From positions 1 to 64,000 of the forward strand of contig CALAMG010000018.1 in assembly GCA_937925715.1 (NCBI GenBank): a DNA stretch of 64,000 nt, in the 5' to 3' direction. The notes under the pieces are model-generated. The model was not told the DNA's origin. It was given only the letters and a program-made list of their open reading frames with translations, and made no database searches. The first letter of the stretch is position 1, and every line of letters starts with the position of its first letter. A program made the position numbers and the translations under genes. Below, in pieces: positions 59,021 through 64,000 of the stretch. The DNA is from an uncultured Collinsella sp. (GTDB taxonomy: Bacteria > Actinomycetota > Coriobacteriia > Coriobacteriales > Coriobacteriaceae).

Positions 59021-61381
59021 ATGGATGCCGCAGCCCGTACCGCCCATGATTCCACCCTCCAGCCGTTTTCGGAGATGGAGCACTATAAGCATGCCGATGA
59101 GCTGCCGCCCGAGATTATGGCGGACAGCTACGACAAGCTGGAGCGCTTGTGCCTCAAATATATGAATGAGGACGACTTCTCCAAGGTGGAGCAAGCCTAC
59201 TGCTTTGCCGCCGAGAAACACTGTAACCAAAAGCGCCGCTCGGGTGAGATGTACATCAACCATCCTGTCGAGGTGGCTATCATTCTGGCCGATCTCAAGA
59301 TGGATTGTGACGTGGTGTGCGCCGCGCTGTTGCACGATACCGTCGAGGACACCGAGACCTCGCTCGCCGATGTTTCCGGCCTGTTTGGCGAAACCGTTGC
59401 CGAGCTCGTCGATGGCGTGACCAAGCTCACCAACATCGAAGTCGACAGCATGGACGAGAAGCAGGCGCTCACGCTGCGCAAGATGTTTCTCGCCATGTCC
59501 AAGGACATTCGCGTCATCATCGTTAAACTTGCCGACCGTCTGCACAACATGCGTACGCTGGCAGCTCTGCGCGAGGATCGTCGCCTGTTTAAGGCTCGCG
59601 AGACCATGGACGTGTACGCGCCCTTGGCCGATCGTCTAGGCATGAGCTCTATTAAGTGGGAGCTCGAGGATCTGTCTTTCTTCTACCTGGAGCCCGATGC
59701 CTACCAGCGCATCGCGCGCATGGTGGCTGAGTCGCGCGAGGTCCGCGAGCGCTACCTTGCCGAGACCATCAAGACGCTTACCGATGAGCTCAACCGCATT
59801 GGTCTGGAGGACTTCCAGATCAACGGCCGCTCCAAGCACTATTGGTCCATCTACCAAAAGATGAAGCGCAAGGGCAAGGAGTTCTCCGAGATCTACGACC
59901 TGGTGGCACTGCGTGTCATCACGCATTCGGTGCGCGATTGCTACTCCACGCTCGGCGCGGTGCATACGCTGTGGCACCCCATGCCTGGTCGCTTTAAAGA
60001 CTATATCGCCATGCCCAAGGTCAATAACTACCAGTCGCTCCACACGACGGTCATCGGCCCTACGGCTCGTCCGCTCGAGATTCAGATTCGAACCTACGAG
60101 ATGCATGAGCAGGCCGAGTACGGCATTGCCGCCCACTGGCTATATAAGAAGTCGGGCGGATCGTCTGCTTCCAAGACCAATGACGCTCAACGTTTGGACG
60201 ACCAGATCAACTGGCTCAAGCATTCGCTCGATTGGGCGGCTTCCGACGAGATCACCGATGCCAAGGAATACCTGCACTCGCTGAAGGTCGATCTGTTCGA
60301 TCAGGAGATCTTTGTCTTCACGCCCAAAGGCGAGGTCATGGCGCTTCGTGCTGGCTCCACGCCGCTCGACTTTGCCTATGCCGTTCATACCGAGGTGGGA
60401 AACCATTGCGTCGGCGCCAAAATCAACGGTGCGGTGGCTCCGCTCACGCACGAGATCAAGACGGGCGACCGCGTTGAAATCCTGACTAACAAGAGTTCCA
60501 AGCCGTCGCGTGATTGGCTCAAGATCGTTAAGACACCTTCCGCCAAGTCAAAGATCCGCCGCTATTTTGCCGCTGCGACCAAGGACGACGACGCTGCCGC
60601 CGGTCGCGATATGCTGGCCAAGGACCTGCGTAAGCGTGGCTATGGCATTTCTACGCCGCGTTCGACGCGTGCACTCAACGCCGTGGCGGAGCAGTTTAAC
60701 TTCAAGCAGCTCGAGGACCTGTTTGCCGCCGTCGGCGCCGGCAAGGTTGCCCCGCGCGCTGTGGGCAATAAGGTCGAGCAAATCTTGGACCCCAAGCCCG
60801 AGGAACAGCTCACCAAGGCCGAGGCTATCGCCGAGGTCGTGAAGCAGCCCGCTCGCGGCTCCAACCGCAAGCCGCAAAAGCGCGGCAAGAGCGCCAGTAA
60901 CGGCATTATCGTCAAGGGCGAGAGCAACAGCGGCCTGCTGGTCCGTCTGGCTCATTGCTGCAACCCCGTGACGGGCGACGACATCGTCGGCTTCATCACG
61001 CGCGGTCGTGGCGTTTCGGTGCATCGCGCCAACTGTCCCAACGTCAAGGGTCTTATGGAACATCCCGAGCGCATGATCGATGTGGAGTGGGACGGCGCTG
61101 CTGACACCCTCTTCCAGGTCGAGATCGTGGTCGAGTGCTTGGACCGCATGGGCCTGCTCAAGGATGTCACCATTGCCATTGGCGATGCGGGTGGCAATAT
61201 CCTTTCTGCCGCCACGTCGACCAACCGCGAGGGTATTGCAACCCTGCGCTTTATGGTCGAGATCTCGGACGCGAGTGGTCTGGATCCGCTGCTGGCTTCC
61301 ATCAGCAGTGTTGACTCGGTCTACGACGCGCGCCGTCTTATGCCCGGCGAAGGCGGAGCTCAGCTCAAGCGCCGTGTGTAG
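59021..61381 (+). CDS. rel: Bifunctional (p)ppGpp synthetase/hydrolase Rel
   Basis: A 786-residue long Rel/SpoT homologue. The hydrolase HD domain (about 45-200) keeps HPVEVA, LLHDTVED and KLADRLHNMRT. The synthetase domain (about 230-350) has RSKHYWSIYQKMKRKGKEF and PKVNNYQSLHTTV. A TGS domain follows (VFTPKGEVMALRAGSTPLDFAYAVHTEVG, near 425-455), then a zinc-finger-like Cys region (AHCCNP) and a C-terminal ACT domain. Both active sites look intact, so it makes and removes the alarmone in the stringent response. AGGGGAAGGGG precedes the ATG, 15 bp after the RecJ fusion. Confidence 0.95.
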   Translation: MDAAARTAHDSTLQPFSEMEHYKHADELPPEIMADSYDKLERLCLKYMNEDDFSKVEQAYCFAAEKHCNQKRRSGEMYINHPVEVAIILADLKMDCDVVCAALLHDTVEDTETSLADVSGLFGETVAELVDGVTKLTNIEVDSMDEKQALTLRKMFLAMSKDIRVIIVKLADRLHNMRTLAALREDRRLFKARETMDVYAPLADRLGMSSIKWELEDLSFFYLEPDAYQRIARMVAESREVRERYLAETIKTLTDELNRIGLEDFQINGRSKHYWSIYQKMKRKGKEFSEIYDLVALRVITHSVRDCYSTLGAVHTLWHPMPGRFKDYIAMPKVNNYQSLHTTVIGPTARPLEIQIRTYEMHEQAEYGIAAHWLYKKSGGSSASKTNDAQRLDDQINWLKHSLDWAASDEITDAKEYLHSLKVDLFDQEIFVFTPKGEVMALRAGSTPLDFAYAVHTEVGNHCVGAKINGAVAPLTHEIKTGDRVEILTNKSSKPSRDWLKIVKTPSAKSKIRRYFAAATKDDDAAAGRDMLAKDLRKRGYGISTPRSTRALNAVAEQFNFKQLEDLFAAVGAGKVAPRAVGNKVEQILDPKPEEQLTKAEAIAEVVKQPARGSNRKPQKRGKSASNGIIVKGESNSGLLVRLAHCCNPVTGDDIVGFITRGRGVSVHRANCPNVKGLMEHPERMIDVEWDGAADTLFQVEIVVECLDRMGLLKDVTIAIGDAGGNILSAATSTNREGIATLRFMVEISDASGLDPLLASISSVDSVYDARRLMPGEGGAQLKRRV

Positions 61382-61419
61382 GTGCGAGAGCCTCTCAGCA
61401 TCATAGATATTGGTTACGT

Positions 61420-61452
61420 TTGAGGCATCGTTTGGTGCCTCAAGCGTATTTT
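61420..61452 (+). terminator. Weak terminator after rel
   Basis: TTGAGGCA (61420-61427) pairs with TGCCTCAA (61436-61443), and GCGTATTTTA follows. The MBL gene's ribosome site begins right after, so read-through is likely. Confidence 0.5.
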
Positions 61453-61469
61453 AGAAGGAGGGCATGCGC

Positions 61470-62153
61470 ATGGACGGTATGACTTTGGACCTGACACCCC
61501 GAGGCGCGGCTTCGATTGAGGCGCTCGTCAACGGCCCGATTCAGACCAACAGTTACGCCGTGATTTCGAATGACGAGTGCTTAATCGTCGATCCGGCGTG
61601 GGAGGGCGAGCGTCTTGTGGGGCATATCCGCACCGCGCATCCCGAGGTTCGCGTACTCGGCTCTGTCTGCACGCACGGTCATGCCGACCATGTTGGCGGG
61701 GTCGCCGGGGTTCGAGCTGTCGTTGGTGACGGCGCACTATATGAGTTGTGCGCTAAGGACGTGACGGTACCTCGCGCAAATATCGAGGAGCAGCGCGCCA
61801 TGTGGGGTATTGAGACGCCCGATCCGGGCGAGCCGACGCGGCTGCTTGCCGAGGGCGATACGATTGAATTGGGCGATATCTGCCTGCAGGTGATCGAGAC
61901 GCCGGGGCATACGCCGGGCGGCATCGTCCTGTTCGCCGCGACCGAGCAGGGGAACATCGCCTTTGTGGGCGACACGCTTTTCCCGGGCAGCCACGGTCGT
62001 ACCGATCTTTCCGGCGGTGACGAGGCGGCGATCATGCGCTCGCTCTCCAAACTTGCCAAGACGCTTCCGCCCGATACCGTTTGCTTGACGGGCCATGGCG
62101 ATTCGACCACGATGGCGCGCGAACTTATGCAGAATCCGTTTATGCAGATGTAG
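61470..62153 (+). CDS. MBL-fold metallo-hydrolase (glyoxalase II-like)
   Basis: A 227-residue metallo-beta-lactamase fold hydrolase with all zinc motifs: THGHADHVGG (near 71-80), ETPGHTPGG (near 146-154), FVGDTLFPGSHGRTD (near 170-184) and LTGHGD (near 209-214). The NGPIQTNSYAV start matches the YcbL/glyoxalase II-like group. It may hydrolyse glutathione-type or other thioesters; the physiological substrate is unknown. ATG 61470 is 8 bases after AAGGAGG; ATG 61464 is too close. An MBL gene near rel is common in Gram-positive bacteria, where dtd often lies between them. Confidence 0.88.
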   Translation: MDGMTLDLTPRGAASIEALVNGPIQTNSYAVISNDECLIVDPAWEGERLVGHIRTAHPEVRVLGSVCTHGHADHVGGVAGVRAVVGDGALYELCAKDVTVPRANIEEQRAMWGIETPDPGEPTRLLAEGDTIELGDICLQVIETPGHTPGGIVLFAATEQGNIAFVGDTLFPGSHGRTDLSGGDEAAIMRSLSKLAKTLPPDTVCLTGHGDSTTMARELMQNPFMQM

Positions 62154-62347
62154 GCTCGAAGCCGTCTTTCGAACCACGAAGACCGCTCAATCGTCAAGCT
62201 ATTTTCCCCAGTGGGTCGATTCTGTGGGGCAAACGGTCAAAATTTGTCCAATCGGATGGTATTCGTGAACAAACGAACGTTTATGCTCGGGTATGTCGTG
62301 GTAAAATCTCAGGCGTTATCGGAGCAACCTTACAGGAGGTTTCTTTT

Positions 62348-63214
62348 ATGCTCGTCAACGCAGCAGACATGCTCAAGAAGGCCGAGGCCGGCAAGTACGC
62401 TCTCGGTGCCTTCAACACCAACAACCTCGAGTGGACCCTGGCTATTCTCCAGGCCGCCGAGGAGGCCAAGTCTCCGCTGATCCTTCAGTGCACCGCTGGT
62501 GCCGCTAAGTGGATGGGCGGTTTCAAGGTCTGCGCCGACATGGTCAAGGCTGCCGTCGAGGCCACGGGCGTTACCGTCCCCGTCGCCCTTCACCTCGATC
62601 ACGGTTCTTACGAGGACTGCTTCAAGTGCATCGAGGCCGGCTTCACGTCCATCATGTATGACGGCTCTCACGAGGAGACCTTCCAGCTTAATCTCGACCG
62701 CACCAAGGAGCTCGTTGAGCTTGCCCACTCCAAGGGCATGTCCATCGAGGCCGAGGTCGGCGGCATCGGCGGCACCGAGGACGGCGTGACCTCCAACGGC
62801 GAGCTCGCTGACCCCGCTGAGTGCAAGCAGATTGCTGACCTGGGCGTCGACTTCCTCGCCTGCGGTATCGGCAACATCCACGGCGTGTACCCTGCCGACT
62901 GGGCTGGCCTTTCCTTCGAGCGCCTGGGCGAGATCAAGGCTCAGACCGGCGACCTGCCCCTCGTCCTGCACGGTGGCACCGGCATCCCCGAGGATCAGAT
63001 CAAGAAGGCCATCTCCCTGGGCATCTCCAAGATCAACGTCAACACCGACCTGCAGCTCGTCTTCGCCAAGGGCGTTCGCGAGTACATCGAGGCCGGCAAG
63101 GATCAGCAGGGCAAGGGCTTTGACCCCCGCAAGCTCCTCAAGCCTGGTCGCGACAACATCGTTGCCCGCACCAAGGAGCTCATGGAGGAGTTTGGCTCCG
63201 TCAACAAGGCGTAA
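62348..63214 (+). CDS. fba: Class II fructose-bisphosphate aldolase
   Basis: A 288-residue zinc-dependent aldolase for glycolysis and gluconeogenesis. Zinc and substrate motifs are ALHLDHGSYED (near 78-88), YDGSHEETFQLN, the EAEVGGIGGTEDG loop, and LVLHGGTGIP (near 203-212). The frame extends to 62081, but ATG 62348 lies 8 bases after ACAGGAGGT. Codons are strongly biased to C-ending forms, as in highly expressed genes. TAAAAT at 62302-62307 is the probable -10 element. The transcript may end at the long hairpin at 63237-63329. Confidence 0.95.
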   Translation: MLVNAADMLKKAEAGKYALGAFNTNNLEWTLAILQAAEEAKSPLILQCTAGAAKWMGGFKVCADMVKAAVEATGVTVPVALHLDHGSYEDCFKCIEAGFTSIMYDGSHEETFQLNLDRTKELVELAHSKGMSIEAEVGGIGGTEDGVTSNGELADPAECKQIADLGVDFLACGIGNIHGVYPADWAGLSFERLGEIKAQTGDLPLVLHGGTGIPEDQIKKAISLGISKINVNTDLQLVFAKGVREYIEAGKDQQGKGFDPRKLLKPGRDNIVARTKELMEEFGSVNKA

Positions 63215-63236
63215 GTAGCGGTTTAACTTTCCCGTC

Positions 63237-63329
63237 GGAGGCCCCGTTCACCCTACGCTTTTCCCTTGCGCTCACCTGGCTTTGCCAGAAGTCGCGCAAT
63301 GGGAAAAGCTTCGGGTGAACGGGGCCTCC
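63237..63329. repeat. Very long near-perfect hairpin after fba
   Basis: GGAGGCCCCGTTCACCC at the left is complementary to GGGTGAACGGGGCCTCC at the right (17 bp). After a 3-base bulge on each side, GCTTTTCCC pairs with GGGAAAAGC, then TTGCGC with GCGCAA, and finally CTGGC with GCCAG around a TTT loop. The 93-bp element could form one long stem. It may end fba transcription (TTCG follows, not a U-run), or be a palindromic element. Nothing else is in 63215-63472 beyond the start region of the next gene. Confidence 0.8.
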
Positions 63330-63472
63330 TTCGTTAACTCGCTACAGGGTTACTGGGCTGAATTCATTTTTTCTAGGTACCGTTTATCGGAGTTGAGAGT
63401 TCCTTTATTGGGGCTTTCTTTTTTATCTCGCTACAATGGGCTTCAAGCGTTCTAGTGACTTGGAGTTTTGGT

Positions 63473-64000
63473 ATGGCTGTTGTTAATGTGTTGCCTTCGG
63501 ATGGGAAGGTTATTGACGAGGGTCCTGTTGGTTGCTCTGTTGATGTCTGCTGTGATGATTTTCGCCATCTCGATATTGGGCTACCGCCTGAGATTCTTCG
63601 TCTTAAGGATGCCGGGTATTTGACGCAGGCTGTTGCTGCCTGCGATCGTCTTTTGGAACAGAATCCCGATCCCTCGTTGGCCGCTTGCGTTCGTGCCGAG
63701 CGGTATCGCATGCTTGAGACGCCGCTTCATTTTTCGGTGTCGCGCGATCGGGCTATTGCGATGATTCGCGAGGAGTGGCCTGAGTTTACCGAGGAGCAGT
63801 TTGACGATCTGATTGACCGTAAGCGTATTGACTGGCGCTTTATCGATGGCGAGCTGTTCGTTCTCGACAACTTCCTCGATTCGCTTCGCGTATATCCCAA
63901 AGAGGTCCCCGGCATGCGTCCCGATCCTACGGACGGAATTGCACTGCGCAACGAGATGCTCAAGGAGATGGAGTCACAAAACGGATTGACTCGCGTTATT
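63473..64000 (+). CDS. Probable transglutaminase-like protein, partial (N-terminus)
   Basis: Starting at ATG 63473 a frame stays open to the window end, giving 176 residues so far. It has no signal peptide and contains DIGLPPEILRLKDAGYLTQAV, AIAMIREEWPEFTEEQFDDL and DWRFIDGELFVLDNFLDSL. I remember this N-terminal pattern from Coriobacterial transglutaminase-like cysteine peptidase family proteins. The catalytic domain would lie outside the window. The first ~60 codons prefer T-ending codons, unlike fba. TTGGAG lies 7 bases before the ATG and TACAAT is about 40 bases further up. Confidence 0.6.
   Translation, partial: MAVVNVLPSDGKVIDEGPVGCSVDVCCDDFRHLDIGLPPEILRLKDAGYLTQAVAACDRLLEQNPDPSLAACVRAERYRMLETPLHFSVSRDRAIAMIREEWPEFTEEQFDDLIDRKRIDWRFIDGELFVLDNFLDSLRVYPKEVPGMRPDPTDGIALRNEMLKEMESQNGLTRVI

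Noticed and set aside
1..64000. CRISPR array, rRNA or tRNA genes
   Set aside because: No regularly spaced short direct repeats and no cloverleaf-like gene with a TTCRA-type arm were seen on reading; a covariance-model scan would be decisive.

Overview
The window looks like a chromosomal stretch from a high-GC, strictly anaerobic gut actinobacterium of the class Coriobacteriia. Collinsella is my best guess. Supporting signs are the G+C-rich codon use, a reverse-type rubrerythrin, a lactate dehydrogenase-Etf module typical of anaerobes, a single-chain PurL, an LPxTG-like LAQTSD anchor, and many palindromic intergenic repeats. No rRNA, tRNA, CRISPR array, prophage or recognisable transposase was seen.

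Layout. 0-5 kb: pdxST (vitamin B6 synthesis) faces a MocR/PdxR-type regulator. Next comes a predicted PD-(D/E)XK (Vsr/DUF559-like) nuclease gene lying between two direct copies of a ~122 bp element with perfect terminal inverted repeats; a third copy sits at 14.6 kb. 5-12 kb: rubrerythrin, an Fe-alcohol dehydrogenase/aldehyde dehydrogenase pair, an unlisted 27-residue holin-like toxin peptide, a HIRAN protein, a small acidic protein, a phosphoesterase and a coiled-coil DUF2130 protein. 12-21 kb: a Ski2-like helicase, trmB, a methyltransferase, an XRE regulator with a DUF4097 membrane protein, bacterial Elp3 on an apparently leaderless mRNA, and a spermidine-synthase-like protein.

21-31 kb is the most unusual part. 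A three-gene module encodes an Lhr-like helicase, a BrxD/DUF2791-type ATPase and a TerB-N/TerB-C protein; this is a candidate phage-defence or DNA-processing system. After a DUF554 membrane protein comes a five-gene operon of largely unrecognised secreted or surface proteins.

31-47 kb: lctD-etfB-etfA (candidate electron-bifurcating lactate dehydrogenase), an HD hydrolase, a decayed azlCD remnant, a KdgT permease, a GGDEF protein, an EamA transporter, purL, a cation/proton antiporter and homoserine dehydrogenase. 47-53 kb: a complete livKHMGF branched-chain amino-acid ABC transporter operon, preceded by an internally deleted relic of a second livK. 53-64 kb: cutC, a GalT-like DUF4931 protein, a BASS-family transporter, a RecJ-RecQ-like fusion, rel (ppGpp), an MBL hydrolase, class II aldolase, and the start of a probable transglutaminase-like gene running off the edge.

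Functional themes are amino-acid and lactate use in an anaerobe, nucleic-acid processing (five helicase or nuclease-type proteins), and an unusually rich set of intergenic palindromes. All family names rest on reading translated motifs by eye; no database search was run.
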